From JAMQPK01 sp963761975 (GTDB taxonomy: Bacteria; Acidobacteriota; Vicinamibacteria; Vicinamibacterales; JAMQPK01): a stretch of DNA of 64,000 nucleotides. Positions 36,307 to 44,128 of the stretch are shown here, in pieces. Where the stretch lies: contig CAVXIR010000002.1 in the NCBI GenBank assembly GCA_963761975.1, positions 1,612,001 through 1,676,000 on the forward strand, read 5' to 3'. Every line of letters starts with the position of its first letter. Position 1 is the first letter of the stretch. Below the pieces are notes generated by a model. That model was given only the letters and a program-made list of their open reading frames with translations. It did not search any database and was not told the origin of the DNA. The position numbers and the translations under genes were made by a program.

Positions 36307-37059
36307 ATGGCGCGCCAGCCAGTTTTCAGAATCGGCTGTTCGGGCTGGCAGTACCAGCACTGGAAGGGCGACTTCTATCCGGCCGATGTGCCGCCGCGTG
36401 ACTGGCTCGACTATTACGCACGCCAGTTCGACACGGTGGAAGTGAACAACAGCTTTTATCGGCTGCCGGGCGCAGGCATGTTCGAACGCTGGCGCACGAA
36501 AACGCCGCCGGATTTTCTCTTTGCGGTGAAGGCCAGCCGCTTTCTCACGCACATGAAGAAGCTGAAGGATCCCGAGGAACCGGTGGCGCGGCTCTTCTCG
36601 CAGGTGCGCGAGCTCGGCGGCAAGTTGGGCCCCGTCCTGTATCAGCTTCCTGGCCAGATGCCGAAGAACCTCGAGCGGCTCGCAACATTTCTCGACGCGC
36701 TGCCGCCTCGCACAAAGCACGCAATCGAGTTCCGCAATCCGGAGTGGTACGACCCGGACGTGATGCAACTGCTTCGAAGTCACAACGTCGCGCTGTGCCT
36801 GCACGACATGGATGGTTCTCACGCCCCGCGGCTGTTGACGGCGCGGTTCACGTATATCCGGTTTCACGGTGCCGGACGGCGATATGGGGGAGCCTACCCG
36901 CAGGACGTGCTGGAGGATTGGGCGGAGTGGCTGACGGCCAACGGCCATCCGGCATTCGTTTACTTCAACAACGACGCCGGAGGCCATGCCCCCCGCGATG
37001 CCCGGCGGCTCGTCAATCTCGTGCCCGCCTTGGCGGGAGTCTTGGAGGGGAAGTCTTAG
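36307..37059 (+). CDS. DUF72 family TIM-barrel protein
   Basis: This 250-residue protein has RIGCSGWQYQHWKGDFYPADVP near the N-terminus and FDTVEVNNSFYRLPG. KASRFLTHMKKLKD, LYQLPGQM, IEFRNPEWYD and the late AFVYFNNDAGGHAPRDAR are also present, all DUF72 hallmarks. DUF72 proteins have a TIM-barrel fold with unknown catalytic role. A distant paralogue is at 60550-61263. The last codons lie in a gggagtcttgg word array. Confidence 0.85.
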   Translation: MARQPVFRIGCSGWQYQHWKGDFYPADVPPRDWLDYYARQFDTVEVNNSFYRLPGAGMFERWRTKTPPDFLFAVKASRFLTHMKKLKDPEEPVARLFSQVRELGGKLGPVLYQLPGQMPKNLERLATFLDALPPRTKHAIEFRNPEWYDPDVMQLLRSHNVALCLHDMDGSHAPRLLTARFTYIRFHGAGRRYGGAYPQDVLEDWAEWLTANGHPAFVYFNNDAGGHAPRDARRLVNLVPALAGVLEGKS

Positions 37060-37195
37060 GAGTCTTGGGAGTCTTGGGGAGTCTTGGGAGTCGGAAGAGT
37101 CGAAAGAGTCCAGGAGTCCGAAGAGTCTGAAGAGTCCGAAGAGTCCGAAGAGTCCGAAGAGTCCGAAGAGTCACGGGAGTCTCGGAGCCTCAGAA
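37035..37195. repeat. gagtcttgg / gagtccgaa word array
   Basis: About seventeen copies of a 9-base word (gagtcttgg, gagtcggaa, gagtccgaa) start within the DUF72 C-terminus. The array at 37633-37790 carries the complementary words (gactctcgc, gactccc), so the pair flanks the intervening pseudogene as long inverted arms. Confidence 0.75.
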
Positions 37196-37219
37196 ATCCA
37201 AGGGTCCGTAGAACGAACA

Positions 37220-37601
37220 TCAGCGTCCGCGGAAATCGGAGCGGCGAAGGTAGTCGATAAAGGACGTGAGCATTGCAGTCAGGTCCTGATAAACGCCCGA
37301 AGCGTGGGTCGCATCATCTGGGCGAATGGACTCATGTGTTGCGAACAGCGGTCGCAATATGGCCGCGCGTTTCTTGGGCAGATCCCCGAGCGATGCACAG
37401 GTAGTGAGCGAACTGCCGATCGGTGCCTTGGCCGTAGCCCTCGCCGATGTGCCCCGGAATGTTCCCGGACGACTCTGAGAGCTGCTTGTGCCTTTCGAAA
37501 TCTTTGCACCGCTGAAGTTCGTGAAGGATTGGAGAAACTGCGTCTATTCCCTCGAGCGCCCTCTGATAAATGAGCAAATCCTCAAGTTTTCTGGCTTTCA
37601 T
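37220..37601 (-). pseudogene. Frameshifted four-helix-bundle (23S rRNA intervening-sequence-type) protein gene
   Basis: The frame from ATG 37601 reads LEDLLIYQRALEGIDAVSPI...NIPGHIGEGYGQGTDRQFAHYLCIARGSAQETRGHI, then stops at 37332. A shifted frame continues with HESIRPDDATHASGVYQD and ends FIDYLRRSDFRGR at 37220, the normal C-terminus of this family (YLxRSDxK/RxR). One extra base or two missing bases near 37340 would explain the break. These small proteins occur inside rRNA intervening sequences or as free-standing genes of unknown role. Both flanks are word arrays, so the gene sits in a repeat island. Confidence 0.75.
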
Positions 37602-37632
37602 CGCGATGGTTTGGGCACATTCGATGCCGCGT

Positions 37633-37790
37633 CGTGACTCGCGTCCGCGGATCCGGGACTCTCGCGACTCCAGGGACTCTTGCGACTCTCACGACTCCGC
37701 GACTCCCATGACTCTTTCGTCCGGGACTCTCGCGACTCCGGACTCCCATGACTCTTCCGACTCTCCACGACTCCCAGACTCTTCACCAGC
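37633..37790. repeat. gactctcgc / gactccc word array
   Basis: About fifteen 8-10-base words (gactctcgc, gactcttgc, gactcccat) are complementary to the words of the array at 37035-37195. It lies upstream of the frameshifted four-helix-bundle gene. Confidence 0.75.
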
Positions 37791-37929
37791 GTATTCATGC
37801 GGCGTAAGAATTTACGTAATCGGTAAGGTCTTGCGCCCTCCGGTGCAATAGAATCAAGATCCCTGGGTGGTCCGGTGATTGCACGAGGCCGTTACCTTGA
37901 ACTCCTGGAGTTGTGTAATCTCTGGGGCT

Positions 37930-38035
37930 GTTGACGCCGCGGACTCTGACTCCGTGGACTCTTCCGACTCTTGGACTCTGCGGACTTTTCGGACTCGTGG
38001 ACTCCTAAGACTCTGGACTCTTTTTGAGACTCTTT
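37930..38035. repeat. gactctgactccgtg word array
   Basis: Repeats of gactctg/gactcttcc/gactcttgg words end 16 bases before the CHRD gene start. It is the third member of the 37-38 kb cluster and is separated from the second by an unremarkable 140-base stretch. Confidence 0.7.
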
Positions 38036-38050
38036 TTCGGGAGGCTACCA

Positions 38051-38581
38051 ATGAAGCGCTTTGCAATGCTGGCCCTGGTGTTGATCTTCGGAATCTCCTG
38101 CGACGACTCGCCGACCAGTCCGTCGGATCCGAACGTGGCCAGGTTTACTGCCGTTCTCTTACCCAGTAACGAAGTACCGGCGGTCACAAACGCCGATGCC
38201 GGCGCAAGCGGCACGATGCAACTGACGATGACGGTGACCCGTGATGCGGCCAGTAACATCACAGGGGCCACGTACGATTTTGTCGTGAACTTCACGGGGT
38301 TCCCGGCCAACACCACGCTGACGGGCGCCCACATTCATAACGCGGGAGCAGGAGTGAACACCGGTGTCGTCGTTGGGTTGCCCCTCACCGCGACCGATAC
38401 CGCTGTTGCGACCGGACAGGCGACGATCACCAAGACCGGACTACAAAGCACTTCAGCCACCGTTCCGGCGGCTCAGGTGGCTTCTGGTATCTTCAACAAC
38501 CCGGCAGGCAATTACTTCAACGTGCATACGACGCTGAACACCGGCGGCGCCATTCGCGGACAGTTGGTAAAGCAGAATTAG
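38051..38581 (+). CDS. CHRD-domain putative lipoprotein
   Basis: The start at ATG 38051 is preceded by GGGAGG. The 176-residue product has a lipoprotein-like N-terminus (MLALVLIFGISCDDSPTSPSD, lipid-linked Cys near residue 16). A CHRD domain follows: FTAVLLPSNEVPAV, ...GTMQLTMTVTRD, GAHIHNAGAGVNTG, and FNVHTTLNTGGAIRGQL. CHRD domains, named from chordin, are beta-rich and occur in bacterial surface proteins; the HIH and NVHT His residues are conserved. Its stop overlaps the stop of the convergent DUF5777 gene by four bases. Confidence 0.85.
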   Translation: MKRFAMLALVLIFGISCDDSPTSPSDPNVARFTAVLLPSNEVPAVTNADAGASGTMQLTMTVTRDAASNITGATYDFVVNFTGFPANTTLTGAHIHNAGAGVNTGVVVGLPLTATDTAVATGQATITKTGLQSTSATVPAAQVASGIFNNPAGNYFNVHTTLNTGGAIRGQLVKQN

Positions 38582-39549
38582 AAGAACTTGCGCGAGATGT
38601 TGAACCCGAGGAACCAGTCGCGGTCGTTTGAGGCTCCTCGGGCCATCTCGGCCATCGTCGTGCCGAGCCCGTTCGACAGATTGAGCTGAAAGACGTGCCC
38701 GCGCAGCCGCTTCTCGATGCCGAACGTCTTCAACGAGACGCCAGGCCGGAAGCCGCTCGCGCGGGGTGTCCACGATCCCACCACATACACGCTCTGCAGC
38801 ACGCGTAGACGCGTGCTCAATCCCACGATCAGCGTGTTCGATTCGATGCCCGATTCGAGATCTGCGCATCCCGGGATGTCGTGGCCGTGCTCCATATGCT
38901 CGAGGCATCCAGCGGTGCTGTAGGTGTTGGAATGAATGATGTACGAGGGCTGAAGGTAGAACGCCGCGCGGTCGCCGACGGTTCTGGAAAGGAGAGGACC
39001 AAACGCAGTGGCGTATGCGTTGTCCTCCGGATCGACGACATCTCCGCGGTGGAAATTGTTCAGCCCTTCGATGCTCGCCACAACGTCCAGCGTAAAGGGG
39101 ACGGAGGTACTCTGCCGCATGGCGTCGTACTGCCCGAAGAATTGAATCGTCTTGCTGCTCGTCCGGTAGATGCCGGCCTGTAATCCGCGCATCACTCCGA
39201 ACCGGTACTCCAGTCCGATGAGTGCGCCGTTGTCGAGGCCGAACAGGTCGCTCGCAAGCTTCCCGAAATCGGGATCGTTCAGCGTTCGAGCAAACCGATG
39301 CGAGATGCGGAACGAGCTCTTGTACCTCGGGAGGCGGAGCGTCGTCGGCAGGTTGACGAGGGTGAAGTCGGGTTCGACGAGGTTCGGACGGCGATCGGCG
39401 ATGTCCCGGGGATCAACTGGGGCAGCCGTCTGAGCAGCCCCGGAATCCTGTGCCATCGCCTGCGCAGGCACAAGAACCAGGGCCGCCAGAACCACCGCAC
39501 GGTAGAAGCGCTGAAGACTTAGACCTAAGGGCTTAGTGAGCCGCTGCAC
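38578..39549 (-). CDS. DUF5777-family outer-membrane beta-barrel protein
   Basis: This 323-residue protein has a signal peptide (ending AQAMAQD), then FTLVNLPTTLRLPRYKSSFRISHRFAR, GLEYRFGVMRGLQAGIYR, a GDRAAFYLQPSYI strand pair, and a C-terminal WFLGFNISRKFF with terminal Phe. The pattern matches DUF5777 barrels found in Acidobacteriota and Bacteroidota beside cytochrome or cupredoxin genes. It lies 19 bases downstream of a cupredoxin-like lipoprotein and probably shares an operon. Confidence 0.8.
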   Translation of the reverse strand: MQRLTKPLGLSLQRFYRAVVLAALVLVPAQAMAQDSGAAQTAAPVDPRDIADRRPNLVEPDFTLVNLPTTLRLPRYKSSFRISHRFARTLNDPDFGKLASDLFGLDNGALIGLEYRFGVMRGLQAGIYRTSSKTIQFFGQYDAMRQSTSVPFTLDVVASIEGLNNFHRGDVVDPEDNAYATAFGPLLSRTVGDRAAFYLQPSYIIHSNTYSTAGCLEHMEHGHDIPGCADLESGIESNTLIVGLSTRLRVLQSVYVVGSWTPRASGFRPGVSLKTFGIEKRLRGHVFQLNLSNGLGTTMAEMARGASNDRDWFLGFNISRKFF

Positions 39550-39568
39550 GTAGTTTCCATTTTAGAGC

Positions 39569-40045
39569 CTACTTCAAATAGCCCGGATCAGGCGGACGTG
39601 GATCGTTTGGGGCGAGGCCGACGAGCACCTGACCGCGGAACTTGGTGTCATCCGGGTTCATGTGATCGTGAAATCCGCAGCCGCGGGCCGTTGTCAGCGG
39701 AGCGGACGTGCCGCTCTGCCCGGGCGCCAGTGCGCCGATATCGTTCAACGCGGGACAGTCGGTGTGCTGCAAGTGCGGCGTGGTCATCACCTGATGGCTT
39801 CGGGTGTCGTTGTTGGTCACTCGCAACCGTTCACCCAGCTGAACCGACGGTGTGGCATTGTCGATCCCGTTTGCGCTCAGGTTGATTGTGGCGCCGATGG
39901 CGCCCGATCCTCCGCCTGACGGCCCGCCCGGGTTGCCACCTGGGTTGCCGCCACCCGTATTGCCGCCGCCACCACCGCCGCCGCATGCGATCGCCCACAG
40001 CACGAGAACAGACAGCACGATGGAGAGCAACAGCATTTTCTTCAT
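39569..40045 (-). CDS. Cupredoxin-like lipoprotein with Gly-rich linker
   Basis: The start at ATG 40045 gives MKKMLLLSIVLSVLVLWAIAC, a lipoprotein signal with Cys21. A Gly/Asn/Pro linker precedes a small beta domain with candidate type-1 copper ligands: His in TRSHQVMTT, then Cys-x-x-His and a following Met in RGCGFHDHMNP. The product is 158 residues. It probably carries electrons or copper on the outer face of a membrane. It is the first gene of a pair with the DUF5777 barrel. Confidence 0.75.
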   Translation of the reverse strand: MKKMLLLSIVLSVLVLWAIACGGGGGGGNTGGGNPGGNPGGPSGGGSGAIGATINLSANGIDNATPSVQLGERLRVTNNDTRSHQVMTTPHLQHTDCPALNDIGALAPGQSGTSAPLTTARGCGFHDHMNPDDTKFRGQVLVGLAPNDPRPPDPGYLK

Positions 40046-40141
40046 GCCCGTTGCAGAAGGCAAAGCTGGTGCCGCAGGAAATGTGGCGCTTTCCCGCGGA
40101 TTCCACCTGGATGGATTACGGCGGCCGTAACCCGTTACGTT

Positions 40142-43100
40142 TTATTGGAATTTGTACTTCGCCAGGTAGTAGCTGAGCGCGCGCTGGCTGATGCCCATCA
40201 AATCGGCGGCGTCTTTCTTCACTCCGTCGGCGCTGTCGAGCGCCCGGCGAATGGTTTCCTGCTCAACCCATTCGATGTTCGTGCGCAGCTTGAGTGAAGG
40301 CAGGGCGTTCGACTGTCCCGCAGCGACGCCCAGCACGGAAATCAACCCGGCGGTAATGACGCCGTCGGTCGAGAGCACAACGGCACGCTCGATCGTGTTC
40401 TCGAGCTCGCGCACGTTGCCTGGCCATTCATAGGCCGAGAGCTTCTCGTGGACTCCTTCTTCAATCCGATCGACGCGCTTGCCGGTGCGCTGCTGGTGCT
40501 TACGGATGAAGTGGTCGGTCAGAATGGGAATGTCCTCGCGCCGATTCCTAAGCGGTGGCATTTCGATTGGGATGACGTTGAGGCGATAGAACAAATCCTC
40601 CTGGAAGGTGCCGTCAAGCACCATCTGCCGGAGATCTCTGTTGCTTGCGGCAATCACGCGGACATCGACCTGCTGACTGCGTTCCGATCCAAGCGGCTCG
40701 AACTCCCGCTCCTGGAGGACACGCAGCAGCTTTGACTGCAGCACGGGGCTCATCGTGCCAATCTCGTCGAGCAGGATGGTGCCCCCGTCGGCCAGGGCGA
40801 ACTTGCCTTTCTTGTTCGTGGCCGCACCAGTGAACGCACCGCGTACGTGCCCAAACAACTCGGATTCGAGCAACGTCTCCGGAATCGCCGCGCAGTTCAC
40901 CTTGATGAGCGGCATGTTGCGCTGCGCACTGCGCGCGTGAATGGCTCGGGCCACAAGCTCTTTGCCGGTGCCCGTTTCGCCGGTGATGAGCACGGTGCTC
41001 TTGGTCTCGGCCACCAGCTCGGCCTTGCGAATCACCTCTTCCATGACCCGGCTGCGGCCGACGATGCCGTAATGATTGAACTCTTCGTCGCGCTCGTTCA
41101 GCAGATACCGCTGATGGGAACTGAGCCGATGGTGATCGAGCGCCCTTCGAACGACGACAAGCAGCTCCTCGACCTCGAAGGGCTTCTGTAGATAATCGAG
41201 CGCGCCCAGTTTCATCGCTTCGATGGCGCTTTCGATTGTGGCGTGGGCCGTCATCATCAGAATCTGAGGGCGCTCGGTTTCCGGCGTGGCGGCGACGACC
41301 TCGCGAATCAAGTCCAGGCCTGTAGCGTCGGGCATCAGGTTGTCGACGATGAGGACGTCGACGCTGCGCTCGGTCAGCGTGCGTTGCGCCTCGCGAACGC
41401 TGCCCGCTTCGAGCACGTCGTGCCCTTCCAATTTCAGAGCCTGGCCGAGCGTCCGTCGGATCTTCTGTTCATCGTCCACGAGCAGAAGCGTGCCGCCCCT
41501 AGGCGCCATGAGCACGCTCGCGAGACGGCAAATCGATGCGGATCTCCGTCCACCGCCGGCATGGCTCTCGAGGACGATTGAGCCACCCATCCCCTCGATG
41601 ATGTTTTTGGCGATCGCAAGACCGAGGCCCGAGCCCGTGCGTTTGGTCGTGAAATACGGGTCGAAGACGCGTGGCAGGTCTTCGGGTTTCACGCCAACGC
41701 CGCGATCCTTGATGACAATGCGGACGGAGTCGCGCAGGGCAGCGGTACCGATTTCGATGTCTGGGAAAGCCAAGGAAGGGGCGGCGCTCCGCCGAGGCGG
41801 AACGTCCTGCGCGGCAGGCGTGCCCTGCGCCACCGTCGCCGGCGCGGCCTCGGATTGTCGCGCGGCCACGGCATGGCACGCGTTGGTCAGGATGTTGATC
41901 AGCGCTGTACGAAGCCGCTCGGCGTCGGTCACGATGGGTCCAAGCGATGGGTCGAGCTTGAGCGCGATGTCGACGCTCAGGTTCTGATTGAGACTACGCG
42001 TGGCGTGTTCGACGTCTGCGCACAGGGCATTGATGTCGGCCGGTGCATAATCGAAGCGTATGGGTCGCGCAAAATCGAGCACATCGTTGACGACCCTGTT
42101 CAGCCTGGCAACCTCCTCGTCGACGTCCGTCAGTGCCTGTTTGACGTCTGCGCGCGTCACCTGCTCGTTGGCCAGCGTGCGCAGCGATGTCTTGATGATC
42201 ATCAGCGGGTTTCGGATCTCGTGCGCAATGACGGTCGACAGCCGGCCGAGCGCCGAAAGCCGTTCGCGCTGTGTGGCTTCACGCTGAAAACGCGCGATCG
42301 AGTCAGTCAGGGTGTTGAAGGTCGTGGCGAGCAGCTTCGCGTCCTCGTCTTCCCAGCTGGCCGCGCGCCTCAACGAGATTTTGCGGGTGAGGTCGCCCGT
42401 AGCCGACATCTCGCGCATGACATTCGTAATGGTGGCCAGTGGACGGGTAATCGTGCGCGCGACCGCATAGCTCAGAATCGTTGCGGCCAGGACCGCCAGC
42501 ATGCCGACCACGCTCAGTCCCGTATTGATGGCGTTCAGAAACTGCAATCGTTCCGTGCGCGACCGGAGAAGCAAAACGCTCGGCGAATTCTCACCGGTCA
42601 TCGCGCCCCCGGCTGGATCGAGCGGTCGCTTCAGCGCGACGTACTCGCCGTTTTCGAGCAACACGGACTGCACGTCGGCGGTCTTCAAGAGCGAAGCCAG
42701 TTGCGCGCGGTCGCCCGGCGGCAACGTCGACGCCCGTATCTGCCCATCGACGGCAAACGCGATATCGCTCTCAGTGGCGCGCTTGAACGTCTCCGCAAGA
42801 TTGTTGTCGAGCCTCGATCCAACCGTCAGCGCGCCCATGATCTCGGGCCGATCGATACCAGGCGTGATGATCGCAATCGGCACAGTGATCACCTGGAGCA
42901 CGCCGTCGGCGTGAGGCCAGAATCCGCTCGCCTCGCGACCGGCCAGGGCCTGCTGAATTTCCGGCAGCGTGCCGATCGTGCCCTCGGCGATGTCGACATC
43001 GCCGGCTTCGGCCAGCACCGTCCCGTCTCTGGCCGTCACGATCAGCGCCGCGCGAAGCTCCTTCTGATACGCGGTAGCAATCGGTTGTACCGTCGGCGGA

Positions 43101-43354
43101 TCGCCGGTGTCGACAGCGGCCTTCAGTCGCGGGGCATCGGCCACCAGCCTGGCCATCACCGTGAGCGTTCGCAGAAAGGTAGCGCACTGTTGATCGACGA
43201 GCGCGCCTGCTTCAATCAACCCGCGCTGGAGCTCCGCCTCGGCCTGCTGCGTGGTTGTGCGGCTGACGAAGTACACCGCTGCCGCGATCGACAACACCGC
43301 CAGCGCCGAGCTGGCCAGGAAAATGCGATTGGTGAGCGAGCCGAGAATCTTCAC
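40142..43354 (-). CDS. Histidine kinase fused in frame to an NtrC-type sigma-54 response regulator
   Basis: This GTG-started 1070-residue ORF has membrane helices at ~10-30 and ~283-305 flanking a periplasmic sensor, then HAMP, an H-box HEIRNPL near residue 378, and an ATPase domain with DRGVGV and GSGLGLAIAKNIIEG. A receiver (phospho-Asp in VDNLMPD near 668) follows, then a sigma-54 AAA domain (GETGTGKE ~790, GAFTGA) and a Fis-type HTH. The join looks secondary. One inserted base near 41551 would restore the kinase ending GGGTEIRIDLPS...HGA with a stop at 41499, overlapping a separate regulator start at 41509. So this is either a recent fusion or an indel error. It is cotranscribed with a cupredoxin and a porin. 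Confidence 0.85.
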   Translation of the reverse strand: MKILGSLTNRIFLASSALAVLSIAAAVYFVSRTTTQQAEAELQRGLIEAGALVDQQCATFLRTLTVMARLVADAPRLKAAVDTGDPPTVQPIATAYQKELRAALIVTARDGTVLAEAGDVDIAEGTIGTLPEIQQALAGREASGFWPHADGVLQVITVPIAIITPGIDRPEIMGALTVGSRLDNNLAETFKRATESDIAFAVDGQIRASTLPPGDRAQLASLLKTADVQSVLLENGEYVALKRPLDPAGGAMTGENSPSVLLLRSRTERLQFLNAINTGLSVVGMLAVLAATILSYAVARTITRPLATITNVMREMSATGDLTRKISLRRAASWEDEDAKLLATTFNTLTDSIARFQREATQRERLSALGRLSTVIAHEIRNPLMIIKTSLRTLANEQVTRADVKQALTDVDEEVARLNRVVNDVLDFARPIRFDYAPADINALCADVEHATRSLNQNLSVDIALKLDPSLGPIVTDAERLRTALINILTNACHAVAARQSEAAPATVAQGTPAAQDVPPRRSAAPSLAFPDIEIGTAALRDSVRIVIKDRGVGVKPEDLPRVFDPYFTTKRTGSGLGLAIAKNIIEGMGGSIVLESHAGGGRRSASICRLASVLMAPRGGTLLLVDDEQKIRRTLGQALKLEGHDVLEAGSVREAQRTLTERSVDVLIVDNLMPDATGLDLIREVVAATPETERPQILMMTAHATIESAIEAMKLGALDYLQKPFEVEELLVVVRRALDHHRLSSHQRYLLNERDEEFNHYGIVGRSRVMEEVIRKAELVAETKSTVLITGETGTGKELVARAIHARSAQRNMPLIKVNCAAIPETLLESELFGHVRGAFTGAATNKKGKFALADGGTILLDEIGTMSPVLQSKLLRVLQEREFEPLGSERSQQVDVRVIAASNRDLRQMVLDGTFQEDLFYRLNVIPIEMPPLRNRREDIPILTDHFIRKHQQRTGKRVDRIEEGVHEKLSAYEWPGNVRELENTIERAVVLSTDGVITAGLISVLGVAAGQSNALPSLKLRTNIEWVEQETIRRALDSADGVKKDAADLMGISQRALSYYLAKYKFQ

Positions 43355-43360
43355 GCGTCG

Positions 43361-44128
43361 CTACCGCAGAGTGAAGTCCGCTTCCACGGCACTGCCATCG
43401 TCTGGAATGACGATGGGCCGAGACTCGCGAATCGCGCCTTCGTTCCACGCGACAAGCGTGTAGCGTCCCGCCGGCACCCGCCCGATTTGATAACGCCCAT
43501 CCGTCGACGTGACGGCGAAGTAGCGATGGTTGAAGACCAGGATAAAGGCGCTCATGTGCGAATGAATTTCGCAGAACACGCGCACGATACCCGGGCGATC
43601 GAAGCGCACCGACTTCGACCGTCCGGCCGCATATCGGCCCAGATCGAACGGCCTTGGACCCTGCAGGGAGAACACGTTGTGATAGGTGTTGTCGCTGTTC
43701 GGGAAATCCACGGTCGTGCCGACGGTAATCGCCAGCACACGAGGCACGAACGTCTCGTTTCGCTGATCCATTGTCGCGCGCTGAGGCTCGACGTCGGGGA
43801 ATGCGAGCGACGGTGCCGATTCGAGGTAGACAACCGAGCGGCGCAGGTCCGGCGCCTCGTGGCCGGCATGCATGCCGAGATCGTTGACATTGGGCCGCCG
43901 CTCGATTTGTGACTGGGCGCGGCGGACATCGACACGCCCGCGGATGAGACCCATCGGCGTTTGAGCAAGCGCCGACGCGGCAGGGCTCAAGCCCTGCGCC
44001 ACCCCCACGCAGACGAAAACGGCAGCGCAGGCCTTTAGGCCTGGCTTGACGGTAGCGCAGGCCTTCAGGCCTGCCCTCAAAATCAGACTCAGCGACCAGA
44101 CCGGATGAACGCGTGCGATTCGAGTCAC
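43361..44128 (-). CDS. Cupredoxin/carboxypeptidase-regulatory-domain exported protein
   Basis: I take GTG 44128, which overlaps the porin stop (GTGA). The 255-residue product has a signal-like N-terminus, a cupredoxin domain (ETFVPRVLAITVGTTVDFPN, NTYHNVFS, VRVFCEIHSHM supplying His, Cys, His and Met), and a C-terminal carboxypeptidase-regulatory-like domain (GRYQIGRVPAGRYTLVAWNEG). Similar proteins are often annotated as methylamine-utilization or plastocyanin-type. Codons ~17-50 are built from three REP palindromes (43980-44073), giving GLKACA repeats in the signal region. The true start may therefore be further downstream. Confidence 0.75.
   Translation of the reverse strand: MTRIARVHPVWSLSLILRAGLKACATVKPGLKACAAVFVCVGVAQGLSPAASALAQTPMGLIRGRVDVRRAQSQIERRPNVNDLGMHAGHEAPDLRRSVVYLESAPSLAFPDVEPQRATMDQRNETFVPRVLAITVGTTVDFPNSDNTYHNVFSLQGPRPFDLGRYAAGRSKSVRFDRPGIVRVFCEIHSHMSAFILVFNHRYFAVTSTDGRYQIGRVPAGRYTLVAWNEGAIRESRPIVIPDDGSAVEADFTLR
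43980..44073. repeat. Three REP palindromes inside coding sequence
   Basis: GCAGGGCT/AGCCCTGC (43980-43997), CAGGCCT/AGGCCTG (44028-44043) and CAGGCCT/AGGCCTG (44058-44073). The last two lie in 30-base direct repeats (ggcagcgcaggcc and ggtagcgcaggcc). They fall in the N-terminal coding region of the cupredoxin gene. Confidence 0.75.

Noticed and set aside
41855..43912. 685-codon plus-strand frame opposite the histidine kinase
   Set aside because: Shadow of the kinase coding strand, rich in Arg/His/Asp without any motif.
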